Shown here in pieces: positions 39,689 through 47,702 of a DNA stretch of 64,000 bases. The position numbers and the translations under genes were made by a program. Numbering within the stretch: the stretch's first letter is position 1; each line of letters opens with the position of its first letter. Below the pieces are notes generated by a model, which saw only the letters and a program-made list of their open reading frames with translations, was not told the DNA's origin and did not search any database. The stretch comes from an uncultured Chlorobiaceae bacterium (GTDB taxonomy: Bacteria > Bacteroidota > Chlorobiia > Chlorobiales > Chlorobiaceae). The stretch covers positions 62,001 to 126,000 of the forward strand of contig CAINOC010000014.1 in NCBI GenBank assembly GCA_903851385.1. The letters run 5' to 3'.

Positions 39689-42553
39689 TTAATAACCGAA
39701 AATTTCGTTAAGCGACAGCTCCTTGATTGTTCCGTATTTCCGCAGCGTATCCATGTCAAGATTTTCTTTTTTCCCAAGTACCAGCATGACATGCTTTTTG
39801 TTGTTAAAATGCGCCTTATGGAATTTTTCGATATCCTCGAGAGTCATTGTTGCAACATCACGATAAATATCTTTTCTGATATCATAGCCCTGTCCCAGCC
39901 TTACAGCCTCTTCATAATTGAAAAGAATCTCTGTTCTGGTCAGTCGTTCAGTGGATATTTTTTGCAGAATGCCGGTTTGTGCCGAAGCAAATAATTCGGG
40001 CGACTTCGGCAGTTCATTCATCAATGTGTTGATGCCATCGAGCGCTTCGGGCAGCTTGTCAGCCTGAGTGCCTATATAACTGACAATATAGTTGAACTCA
40101 TTTTGCTGTTTAGGCGCTTTAAAAACAGAAAATACAGAATAAGCCAGTGCTTTTGCTTCTCGGAGCTCCTGGAAAACCACTGACGACATTCCTCCGCCGT
40201 AATATTCGTTGAAGAGGGTTACCAGAGGCACCATTGCCGGATCGTAACGTTCGTCCTTTGTCAAGAGAAGCACTTCAGCCTGGGTCATGTCGTAATCAGC
40301 CACATAGACAAGATTATCATGCTGTTCAAGATCTTTGTAAGGGTCGGATGTCGGAACGGTCTTGAATGATTCAGGGTAGTGCCTTACCGAGCGCAGTTCA
40401 CTCAGTACCGTACTGGAAGTGGCTGGTCCGTAGTAGAGTACCCGATGGCGGAAGTGCAGCAGCTTTTGAATCTCTTCGAGCAGTTCCCTCGAGCTTATCT
40501 TTTCGAGCTCCTCATTGCTGAGGACGTTGGTGAATGGTGAAACGGGGCCATACTTGCCGTAATTGGCCATCGCTTCAAAGAGTATCTTCTTTTTGGAAAG
40601 TTTGTCATCGTCCCGCTCTTTCAGTATTCCTGCTTTCAAATTTTCAAGTGCCGTCTCATCAGGTCGGGTGTCAACAAGTAGATTTTCAAGCAGTCGAATG
40701 GCTGTTGCAGAGTTTTTCTCAAGACCTGACAGCTTGAGGTAAACATAATGATCGGAAGTAAATGCCGAAAAGCTTGCGCCGATTTTATAGAGTTCTCCGT
40801 TGAACTCTGCAGGTGAGAGGGCTGAGGTGCCGAGATAGGAGAGATAGTCAAGTGCCAGCTCTATGTTTTTGCTGATATTTTTCCCGATATCAAACACATA
40901 GTAAAGAGAGAAAAGCTCGTTTTCGCGGTTTTGCAGATAATGCAGTTTGATACTCGGATTGATATCAAAAAACTCGATATCTTTGGTATAGTCAAGAAAG
41001 CATGGCTCGATTTTTTCTGATTTCTGAGCCAGAAGTTTTTCGGCAAACGGTGACGAGGTATTCCGGTTCACCGTGAGAGGAGTGATCAGGGGTTTCTGAA
41101 TTTTAGCTTCACTCTCAGGGGCGCCGTGTTCCTTGTAGACGCCCACATAATTTGCGTTGTAGTGCTTCCGGGCAAACGTTACAAGATCATCTTTTGTGAT
41201 CTTCTGCAGACGTTCCAGTTGACTGACATGTTCCGGCCAGGCCATACCCCAGATAAACGAATCAACATAGGCTTCTACACGCCCCTTGTTGTTTTCATAG
41301 AGTTTAAGCTGTTCAATTTTAAGATCATTGATTGCCGCTTCAAGCAGCCAATCGGCAAATTTGCCCTCTTTAAGCAGTTCAAGCTGGTCGAGCAGCAGCT
41401 CTTTCACCTGGTCAAGACTTTGACCTTCCCTTGGCTTGCCACTCAGCATATGCGCGGAGTAATCTTTCATCATCACCAGCATCGAGCCGCCATCCAGTAC
41501 TTTCTGCTGCTGGTTGAGGTTAAGATCAATAAGTCCGGCAGTCTGGTTATATAAAATCTTGTCAACAAGGGTAAGGTAATCAGCATCCGGGCTGTTGATG
41601 CCATTGAACCGGAACCCGATGACCACCTCTTCTGATTCAGGGCCTGCAACCTTGATGATCGTTGGTTCCGTTATTGCATCCTCTACAGCAGGTGTAAAGA
41701 GAGGAATCTCCTTTTGCTGCAGTACCGAAAACTTCTCGTCGATAAGTTGTATCGTTGCATCAGGATCAAAATCTCCGGCAATGCAGAGTGCCATGTTGTT
41801 CGGCACATAGTAGGTGTGGTAGTAGTTGAGAACATTTTTAATAGAAGGATTTTTCAAATGTTCTGCTTTGCCAATCGTGGTCTGGGTGCCGTAGGTGTGT
41901 TTTTTAAAGAGGTCAGCAAACATACTCTCCCATATTTTCCGGCTGTCACTGTCCATTGTCATGTTTTTCTCTTCATACACGGTTTCAAGTTCAGTATGAA
42001 AAAGTCTCATGACCGGATTACGGAATCGCTCCGCTTCAATGGTGAGCCACTGGTCCAGTTTGTTCGATGGAATATCGTTGAGATAGACGGTTTGTTCAAC
42101 CCAGGTATAGGCATTGGTGCCATGAGCACCGATGGAGTTCAGAAGTTTGTCATATTCATTTGGTACAGTATAGCTTGCGGCAATATTGGAAATGCTGTCA
42201 ATATCCTTGTATATCGCAGCTCTTTTATCCGCATCAGCGGTTGAACGGTAGTGTTCATAGAGTTCCGAAATTTTTTCAAGCTCGGTATGTTCCATTGCAT
42301 AGTCCAGAGCGCCGATTGAATCTGTTCCTTTGAAGAGCATATGCTCAAGGTAGTGAGCAAGGCCTGTTGTCTCTGCCGGATCATTTTTACTGCCTGCCCT
42401 GACGGCGATTGATGTATATATTCTTGGCTCATCGCGGAGTGTACTCATGTAAACGGTCAGGCCGTTATTGAGTGTATAGATTCGTGTATTGAGAGGGTCT
42501 CCTGAAACAGTCTCGTATGGATAGTTCTTAACGTCGTTGACCATGGGCTGCAT
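39689..42553 (-). CDS. M16 family metallopeptidase (pitrilysin/insulysin-like)
   Basis: 954 residues, two homologous halves as in the insulysin type. The zinc site is inverted, with His67-Tyr-Leu-Glu70-His71 in [15 protein letters not shown]. The later [11 protein letters not shown] supplies the third ligand. No signal peptide is seen, so it is probably cytoplasmic. ATG 42553 or an in-frame ATG three codons later could start it. A strong hairpin with a T tract lies just upstream (42573-42599). It heads a set with the LptF/G and DUF62 genes. Confidence 0.92.
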   Translation of the reverse strand: MQPMVNDVKNYPYETVSGDPLNTRIYTLNNGLTVYMSTLRDEPRIYTSIAVRAGSKNDPAETTGLAHYLEHMLFKGTDSIGALDYAMEHTELEKISELYEHYRSTADADKRAAIYKDIDSISNIAASYTVPNEYDKLLNSIGAHGTNAYTWVEQTVYLNDIPSNKLDQWLTIEAERFRNPVMRLFHTELETVYEEKNMTMDSDSRKIWESMFADLFKKHTYGTQTTIGKAEHLKNPSIKNVLNYYHTYYVPNNMALCIAGDFDPDATIQLIDEKFSVLQQKEIPLFTPAVEDAITEPTIIKVAGPESEEVVIGFRFNGINSPDADYLTLVDKILYNQTAGLIDLNLNQQQKVLDGGSMLVMMKDYSAHMLSGKPREGQSLDQVKELLLDQLELLKEGKFADWLLEAAINDLKIEQLKLYENNKGRVEAYVDSFIWGMAWPEHVSQLERLQKITKDDLVTFARKHYNANYVGVYKEHGAPESEAKIQKPLITPLTVNRNTSSPFAEKLLAQKSEKIEPCFLDYTKDIEFFDINPSIKLHYLQNRENELFSLYYVFDIGKNISKNIELALDYLSYLGTSALSPAEFNGELYKIGASFSAFTSDHYVYLKLSGLEKNSATAIRLLENLLVDTRPDETALENLKAGILKERDDDKLSKKKILFEAMANYGKYGPVSPFTNVLSNEELEKISSRELLEEIQKLLHFRHRVLYYGPATSSTVLSELRSVRHYPESFKTVPTSDPYKDLEQHDNLVYVADYDMTQAEVLLLTKDERYDPAMVPLVTLFNEYYGGGMSSVVFQELREAKALAYSVFSVFKAPKQQNEFNYIVSYIGTQADKLPEALDGINTLMNELPKSPELFASAQTGILQKISTERLTRTEILFNYEEAVRLGQGYDIRKDIYRDVATMTLEDIEKFHKAHFNNKKHVMLVLGKKENLDMDTLRKYGTIKELSLNEIFGY

Positions 42554-42572
42554 GATATTAAATGTAAAAAGA

Positions 42573-42599
42573 GTATCCCGATGGCAAACATCGGGATAC
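42573..42599 (-). promoter_or_regulatory. Attenuator-like hairpin in the M16 peptidase leader
   Basis: GTATCCCGATG (42573-42583) pairs perfectly with CATCGGGATAC (42589-42599) around GCAAA, an 11-bp stem. On the minus strand it is followed by CTCTTTTTAC and then, 20 bases on, the ATG. This is the shape of an intrinsic terminator inside the leader. Confidence 0.55.
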
Positions 42600-42733
42600 G
42601 ATGGATTCTGAACCTTCGAAAATTGCCCCGTATTTAAAAAAAACTATAATAATCGGATATAAAGCGCATAATTGCAACCTTCATTACTGACCTTTTTGCA
42701 TTAATATACAGTCTGGAAGCTCAAGTAGAAGCC

Positions 42734-42756
42734 CTCATGTTACCAAGTAACGTGAG
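42734..42756. promoter_or_regulatory. Palindrome upstream of uvrB
   Basis: CTCATGTTAC (42734-42743) and GTAACGTGAG (42747-42756) surround CAA. The arms match at 9 of 10 positions, the odd pair being G/T. It lies 131 bases before the uvrB ATG and could be a dimer operator. Confidence 0.4.
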
Positions 42757-42887
42757 TCGCTTTCTATAAAGCTTTCACGCCGGCAGAGTTGGAAGGATGT
42801 TGCGTAAGAACTAACAAACAGCTTTAATAGTTCTTTTAAGCGCTGGAAAGAAGAGTACAAAATACTATCAAGAGAGGAGAGTTGTTG

Positions 42888-44942
42888 ATGCAAGTGAACG
42901 GGAGCGGAATATACAATCTTGTAAGTCCCTACAGTCCGGCGGGAGACCAGCCGAAAGCTATTGAATCACTTACCGAAGGAGTACTGTCAGGCAATCCATA
43001 CCAGACACTGCTTGGCGTTACCGGTTCAGGAAAAACATTTACCATTTCAAACGTCATTGCCCAGGTCAACAAACCTGTGTTGGTGATGAGCCATAACAAG
43101 ACCCTCGCAGCACAGCTTTACGGCGAGCTTAAGCAGTTTTTTCCCGATAATGCCGTTGAGTATTTTATCAGCTACTACGACTTTTACCAGCCTGAAGCCT
43201 ATCTGCCTGCGCTTGACAAGTATATAGCCAAAGACCTTCGCATAAACGATGAGATTGAACGCCTGCGTCTGAAAACCACCAGTGCGTTGCTAAGTGGCAG
43301 GAAGGATGTTATTGTTGTCAGTTCTGTCAGTTGCATTTATGGTCTTGGCTCACCTGAAGACTGGAAAGCCCAGATTATTGAACTGCGTGCCGGCATGGAA
43401 AAAGATCGGGATGCTTTTCTAAAAGAGCTGATAGCCCTTCATTATATCCGTGATGATGTCCAGCCTACTTCGGGGAAGTTCAGGGTCAGGGGTGATATTA
43501 TTGATCTTGTTCCGGCACATGAGGAACTTGCTCTTCGAATCGAGTTTTTCGGAAACACCATAGAGAGTCTTCAGACTTTTGAAATTAACAGCGGGGAAGT
43601 GCTTGGGGTCGAAGACTATGCCTTTATTTATCCAGCCCGGCAGTTTGTCGCTGATGAAGAGAAGCTCGCTGACGCCATGCTTGCAATTGAAAATGAGCTT
43701 GCAGGTCGGTTGAATGTTTATCGCGATGAAAATCGCTTTCTTGAGGCCCGAAGGATTGAGGAACGGACCCGTTATGATCTTGAAATGATCAAGGAGCTCG
43801 GCTACTGTTCAGGGATTGAAAATTATTCAAGGCATCTTTCCGGACGCAAGGAAGGTGAGCGCCCTTACTGCCTCCTTGATTATTTCCCTTCGGATTATCT
43901 TGTTGTCATTGATGAATCCCATGTAACGCTGCCGCAGATACGGGGCATGTATGGTGGCGACCGTTCCCGCAAAACCATTCTTGTGGAGCACGGTTTCAGG
44001 CTTCCTTCAGCGCTCGACAATCGCCCGCTTCGTTTTGAGGAGTTTGAGGAGATGGCGCCTCAGGTTATCTGTGTCAGCGCCACTCCCGCCGAGCATGAAC
44101 TGATGCGTTCAGGCGGAGTGGTGGTTGAACAGCTCGTACGTCCTACGGGCCTGCTTGACCCTCCGGTGGAAGTTCGTCCAGTCGCGGGGCAGATCGATAA
44201 TCTGATTGCAGAAATCCGTAAACATACAGCCAGAGGTCATAAGGCTCTGGTCATGACCTTGACAAAAAGAATGGCTGAAGATCTGCACGACTTTTTCAGG
44301 AAGACGGGCATACGCTCGCGCTATTTGCATTCAGAGATCAAGAGTCTTGAGCGCATACAGATTCTCAGGGAGCTCAGGGTTGGGGATATCGATGTGCTTG
44401 TAGGGGTTAACCTTCTTCGTGAGGGGCTTGATTTGCCTGAGGTATCGCTTGTGGCGATTCTTGATGCCGATAAGGAGGGTTTTTTGCGCAACACCCGTTC
44501 GCTGATGCAGATTGCCGGCAGGGCAGCGCGTAATGTTGAGGGTTTTGTTGTGCTCTATGCCGATGTTCTGACGCGTTCCATTCGTGAAGTGCTCGATGAA
44601 ACTGCAAGACGTCGTGCGATTCAGCATCGGTATAACGAAGATCATGGCATTACGCCGCAGTCAATTATTAAATCGATTGATCAGGTTCTTGATACCACCA
44701 GTGTGGCTGATGCCGAAGAGCGCTATCGCAGAAAGCGGTTTGGGCTTGTGGCTAAGCCTGAAAGGTTGCTTTCGGGTCTCATCGAAACGTTGACGCCTCA
44801 GGAAACGTATGCCATGGCGGCTGAACTCCGGATAGAGATGCAGGAGGCTGCTGTGCAGATGGAGTATGAAAAAGCGGCTTATCTCCGAGATGAGATTTCA
44901 AAGCTTGAGCAGGCCATAAAGCGTTTGCCGGCTGAGGGATAG
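42888..44942 (+). CDS. uvrB: Excinuclease ABC subunit B
   Basis: Damage-verifying helicase of nucleotide excision repair. 684 residues with Walker A GVTGSGKT, the beta-hairpin region [16 protein letters not shown] box ([24 protein letters not shown]), [42 protein letters not shown] and RAARN. The C-terminal UVR motif (about 640-680) is present. ATG 42888 is preferred over the two preceding TTG codons because AGAGAGGAG lies at proper distance. It ends convergently, 27 bases from the antitoxin gene. Confidence 0.96.
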   Translation: MQVNGSGIYNLVSPYSPAGDQPKAIESLTEGVLSGNPYQTLLGVTGSGKTFTISNVIAQVNKPVLVMSHNKTLAAQLYGELKQFFPDNAVEYFISYYDFYQPEAYLPALDKYIAKDLRINDEIERLRLKTTSALLSGRKDVIVVSSVSCIYGLGSPEDWKAQIIELRAGMEKDRDAFLKELIALHYIRDDVQPTSGKFRVRGDIIDLVPAHEELALRIEFFGNTIESLQTFEINSGEVLGVEDYAFIYPARQFVADEEKLADAMLAIENELAGRLNVYRDENRFLEARRIEERTRYDLEMIKELGYCSGIENYSRHLSGRKEGERPYCLLDYFPSDYLVVIDESHVTLPQIRGMYGGDRSRKTILVEHGFRLPSALDNRPLRFEEFEEMAPQVICVSATPAEHELMRSGGVVVEQLVRPTGLLDPPVEVRPVAGQIDNLIAEIRKHTARGHKALVMTLTKRMAEDLHDFFRKTGIRSRYLHSEIKSLERIQILRELRVGDIDVLVGVNLLREGLDLPEVSLVAILDADKEGFLRNTRSLMQIAGRAARNVEGFVVLYADVLTRSIREVLDETARRRAIQHRYNEDHGITPQSIIKSIDQVLDTTSVADAEERYRRKRFGLVAKPERLLSGLIETLTPQETYAMAAELRIEMQEAAVQMEYEKAAYLRDEISKLEQAIKRLPAEG

Positions 44943-44969
44943 AATTTTGTTTGTCTGTCCCATATTCTG

Positions 44970-45272
44970 TCAGCGTAGTACAGCGATACCCTTCCGGTCG
45001 ATCACGTCCAATAACCGCTTAGCGGCTCCGCCAGGCTTCTTTACCCCCTGCTCCCATTGCTGAACAGTCGTTTTGCCAATCCCGAGCATCAAAGCAAAAA
45101 CAGGCTGGCTAAGATGGTTTTTTGTCCGAATGCGGCGGATGTCCTCTGGCCGAAAAGCCTTTGTTTCGGGCAAACAAAGCGATTCTACTGTACGCATCGT
45201 TACTTCGTCCATCGCTCCGACCTCAAAAAGGTCCTTGGCCATTTCATGGGCTATATCAAGAATCTTGCTCAT
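44970..45272 (-). CDS. HTH antitoxin of a RelE-type toxin-antitoxin pair
   Basis: 100 residues. The C-terminal half has a helix-turn-helix: AFRPEDIRRIRTKNHLSQPV, FALMLGIGKTTVQQWEQG, KKPGGAAKRLL. This resembles HigA/NadS-type antitoxins, in which the toxin gene comes first. The gene overlaps the preceding toxin gene by 17 bases. Antitoxins of this kind neutralise the toxin and repress the shared promoter. It is the first gene of the accessory region after uvrB. Confidence 0.85.
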   Translation of the reverse strand: MSKILDIAHEMAKDLFEVGAMDEVTMRTVESLCLPETKAFRPEDIRRIRTKNHLSQPVFALMLGIGKTTVQQWEQGVKKPGGAAKRLLDVIDRKGIAVLR

Positions 45273-45645
45273 TAGATGTTACCTCCCTGTATTTCTTTGT
45301 CGATATAAGTTCTTGTAACTGTTTGTCTGTTGCATTTAAAAAGTCTTTGGCTGTAAGTTGAAGTGCGGTTTTCTCTTTGTTTGAGATGTTAGCTTTGTCG
45401 TTTTTAGCAAAAGCATAGAGAAAAACCACCCGACTCCCATCGCTTTTCCGGTATCCGACAATAACGCGGAAACCTGAACGCTTGCCCCCACCTTCCCGAG
45501 GAATTCGCTTCTTAAACAAGCACCCGCCCAGGGAACCTTCAACAATCCCTGCTACAACATCCTTCGCGGTAACCCACAAAACAGAGTCAGAAAGTTCCTC
45601 ATCTTCCGCCCATCGGGAAAACCATTTATTAGTAAATACTCTCAT
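45256..45645 (-). CDS. RelE/HigB-like type II toxin
   Basis: 129 residues from ATG 45645 (MRVFTNKWFSRWAEDE), preferred over the longer frame start at 45684 because it matches the family. The protein shows the compact RelE-like pattern with GGCLFKKRIPREGGGKRSGFRVIVGYR and VVFLYAFAKNDKANIS, near PF06296 (from memory). Such toxins cleave mRNA on or near the ribosome. It is translated before, and overlaps, the HTH antitoxin. Confidence 0.85.
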   Translation of the reverse strand: MRVFTNKWFSRWAEDEELSDSVLWVTAKDVVAGIVEGSLGGCLFKKRIPREGGGKRSGFRVIVGYRKSDGSRVVFLYAFAKNDKANISNKEKTALQLTAKDFLNATDKQLQELISTKKYREVTSNEQDS

Positions 45646-45868
45646 TCCATTAAAGATATCACTAAGTGCTATACTTCGCAACAAAAACTTATTAGCCCAG
45701 CAATCATTTCAAACCAAGTTTTATGGTAGCCGAGATATCACTGTTTCGGGCTTGTGGCCCGGTATCATTCAGCACCGTAGGTAACTGAGTAAATCAGAAA
45801 ATAAGCGATTACTCTGTTTATTTATACTCCATAGTTATCATTATTTTACTTAAGTTGATCTTTGTGTC

Positions 45869-46066
45869 TTGTTGCAGCTTTCTTCTTTTCAACCCCATAC
45901 GATAAATATTGATACGTTTCATACACGCTTCAGAGTTCAGCTTACCCGGAGTGAATATCAGGAAGTGACCGAAAATTGGGACCGATTACGCTTGAGGTCA
46001 CAATCTGTGACCTCAAGTAGGCACGGTGGAAGACGATACCTTCCTATTGCCTTTACTGAACAGTGA
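45869..46066 (+). pseudogene. Remnant of an ORF6N-domain gene
   Basis: Similarity to ORF6N proteins runs only from about 45915 (FRVQLTRSEYQEVTENWDRL) to GGRRYLPIAFTEQ, where a TGA stops it. The usual continuation GVAML is lost, and so is the N-terminal half. A perfect palindrome lies inside it (45991-46017). The next codons in the same frame belong to a different gene family (see the following entry), so this is a recombination remnant. Confidence 0.75.
45991..46017. repeat. In-frame coding palindrome, copy 1
   Basis: Arms CTTGAGGTCACA and TGTGACCTCAAG are exact reverse complements around ATC. Read in frame it encodes LRSQSVTSS of the ORF6N remnant. Confidence 0.9.
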
Positions 46067-46351
46067 GGCAAAGAACGGGCAGAATATGGAAAACAGGTCA
46101 TCGAAACGCTGTCACAGCAAATAACCAAGCAGTATGGGAAAGGTTTTTCACCAACGAATTTAAAATATTTTCGACTTTTCTTTCAGGCATATCCTTCCCG
46201 CTTGAACGTGATTCGTCACCCGGCAGGTGACGAATTGGCCGGTAAATCAAAACACTCCCTGACAGGAAGAGAGTCACAGGTCGCTCAGAACTCTCCTGTT
46301 GATCACAGCGATTTTCCCGGTACTTTTTTCCCTGGAGTTTTATTCCCGTGA
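46067..46351 (+). pseudogene. Remnant of a DUF1016 (YhcG-type) nuclease gene
   Basis: Directly after the TGA of the ORF6N remnant and in the same frame runs GKERAEYGKQVIETLSQQIT, then KQYGKGFSPTNLKYFRLFFQ, clearly the N-terminal part of a DUF1016 (PD-(D/E)XK, YhcG-like) protein. The similarity ends near YPSRL and the frame closes at 46351. The catalytic C-terminal half and a start codon are missing. A 10-bp-arm hairpin lies within it (46211-46235). Confidence 0.7.
46211..46235. repeat. Coding hairpin inside the DUF1016 remnant
   Basis: ATTCGTCACC (46211-46220) and GGTGACGAAT (46226-46235) are exact reverse complements around CGGCA. In frame it encodes VIRHPAGDEL. Confidence 0.85.
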
Positions 46352-46424
46352 TACAGGGACTCCTTATATGGGATAGTCAGTGCAAGTAGCCGACGGCGAT
46401 GATTGCCTGAAGATTATAGTGTTT

Positions 46425-46445
46425 GGTATCGCAAAATGCGACACC
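46425..46445. promoter_or_regulatory. Palindrome 27 bases before the ORF6N gene
   Basis: GGTATCGCA (46425-46433) and TGCGACACC (46437-46445) flank AAA and match at 8 of 9 positions. It has the same core design, TCRCA around a 3-base centre and TGYGA, as the coding palindromes, and could be an operator. Confidence 0.5.
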
Positions 46446-46472
46446 ATCCCGAAAGCATCTTGGAGACAAGAA

Positions 46473-46940
46473 ATGATCGAAAACAAGCAAATGATTCCTG
46501 TTGATAGAATTCACAGTATGATTTTCACTCTTCGTGGTGTCCAGGTGATGCTTGATAGTGACTTGGCACGAATTTATGACGTTGAAACCCGAGTGTTCAA
46601 TCAGGCAGTAAAAAGAAATATTGAGCGCTTTCCTGAGGCATTCCGATTTGAGTTGACTCCAGACGAGTATGATAACATGAGATCACAAATTGTGATCTCA
46701 AATGCTGACGATAACGCTTTAAGATCACAATCTGTGATCTTAAAAAAGGGCGGGCGAGGAGAGCATAGAAAATACCTTCCCTATGTCTTTACGGAACAGG
46801 GTGTTGCAATGCTTTCAGCCGTGATTAGAAGTGAAACGGCAATCAAGGAGAGTATCAAAATTATCAATGCTTTTGTGCAAATGCGACGGTTCATCCAGAA
46901 CAACGCGCAAGTGTTTGTCCGGCTCGATTCGGTTGAGTAG
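46473..46940 (+). CDS. ORF6N-domain protein, C-terminally truncated
   Basis: 155 residues from ATG 46473. Residues about 8-90 are a typical ORF6N domain (IFTLRGVQVMLDSDLARIYD, VETRVFNQAVKRNIERFPEAF), a putative DNA-binding module of phages and defence regions. It continues to YVFTEQGVAMLSAVI and FVRLDSVE, then a TAG. Reading through gives RQLSFDIN, which looks like the expected continuation, so the gene was probably longer and lost its C-terminal part by a nonsense change and deletion. It contains two in-frame palindromes (46678-46700, 46718-46744). Earlier in-frame starts from 46380 are less likely. Confidence 0.78.
   Translation: MIENKQMIPVDRIHSMIFTLRGVQVMLDSDLARIYDVETRVFNQAVKRNIERFPEAFRFELTPDEYDNMRSQIVISNADDNALRSQSVILKKGGRGEHRKYLPYVFTEQGVAMLSAVIRSETAIKESIKIINAFVQMRRFIQNNAQVFVRLDSVE
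46678..46700. repeat. In-frame coding palindrome, copy 2
   Basis: Arms TGAGATCACA and TGTGATCTCA are exact reverse complements around AAT. In frame it encodes MRSQIVIS. Confidence 0.9.
46718..46744. repeat. In-frame coding palindrome, copy 3
   Basis: Arms TTTAAGATCACA and TGTGATCTTAAA are exact reverse complements around ATC. In frame it encodes LRSQSVILK. Confidence 0.9.
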
Positions 46941-46973
46941 CGGCAGCTTAGTTTTGATATTAACCTTATATAA

Positions 46974-47702
46974 TTATTGAGATAGAGGTGCACTCGTTGA
47001 CGAAACCGGCCCTTGATTTGATGTAACCCAAAGGCTCCGAATCATTGAAAATAAATCTTGAATAATTGGCTCCTGAACAGAGCGAACAAAACGAAACTTC
47101 CCTTGATGCAACTCATACTTTCTGAGAAACAACTTTTTTTCCTCTTCCAGAGAGATAAAGAAATCTAAATCAGGGTATTTGATTGTCAGCCAATTTTCCT
47201 CAACCTCATTCGGAATACTCGCATTATCAAAATATGTCTTGTTTTCGTTGTCAAATGAAAAACCAAAGCGCTTCATGATCGTTTTTAACTCAAGAGCAAC
47301 TTTATAGCAAACAATGCCATAAAGTGGAGCTCGTTCACCTTGAAGATCCCGGATCAAGATTGCTTTATGTGTTGCCTTTTTCAGATCAGTGCCTGTGCAG
47401 TTCCCCTTAACCTCAATTACACAAAGAGCATCTTCTTTAGAGACAAAGCATTGGGAGCCTAATTTGCGAAGAAATGAGTGTGGTCTACAAAGAAGAATAT
47501 CCAATTGTCCAGCATCGTTGGTTCCATCCGATAATGTCCCTTTGACGAGTGTTGGCTTTGGCTCAGAGCACGATTCCAGTATTGATATCAGAAAATCTTC
47601 ACGAATTTCACCCTTCATCAATTCGTGGCTGATGATTTCGGAAATATCATACTGAGCCATCAGCATATTTTCCGAATACTGATCAAACTCTTCAAACTTC
47701 AT
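46974..47702 (-). CDS. DUF6602-like protein with PD-(D/E)XK nuclease pattern
   Basis: 242 residues. Asp68 in AGQLDILLCR and Glu97-x-Lys99 in VIEVKG have the spacing of a PD-(D/E)XK nuclease core, and the overall pattern resembles DUF6602. The C-terminal part is unrecognised. It is the last gene of the restriction operon: its start overlaps the end of the fused hsdMS by 11 bases, so it is translated with it. Its role could be an added nuclease, an accessory of the restriction system or an independent defence protein; this cannot be decided from sequence. Confidence 0.68.
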   Translation of the reverse strand: MKFEEFDQYSENMLMAQYDISEIISHELMKGEIREDFLISILESCSEPKPTLVKGTLSDGTNDAGQLDILLCRPHSFLRKLGSQCFVSKEDALCVIEVKGNCTGTDLKKATHKAILIRDLQGERAPLYGIVCYKVALELKTIMKRFGFSFDNENKTYFDNASIPNEVEENWLTIKYPDLDFFISLEEEKKLFLRKYELHQGKFRFVRSVQEPIIQDLFSMIRSLWVTSNQGPVSSTSAPLSQ

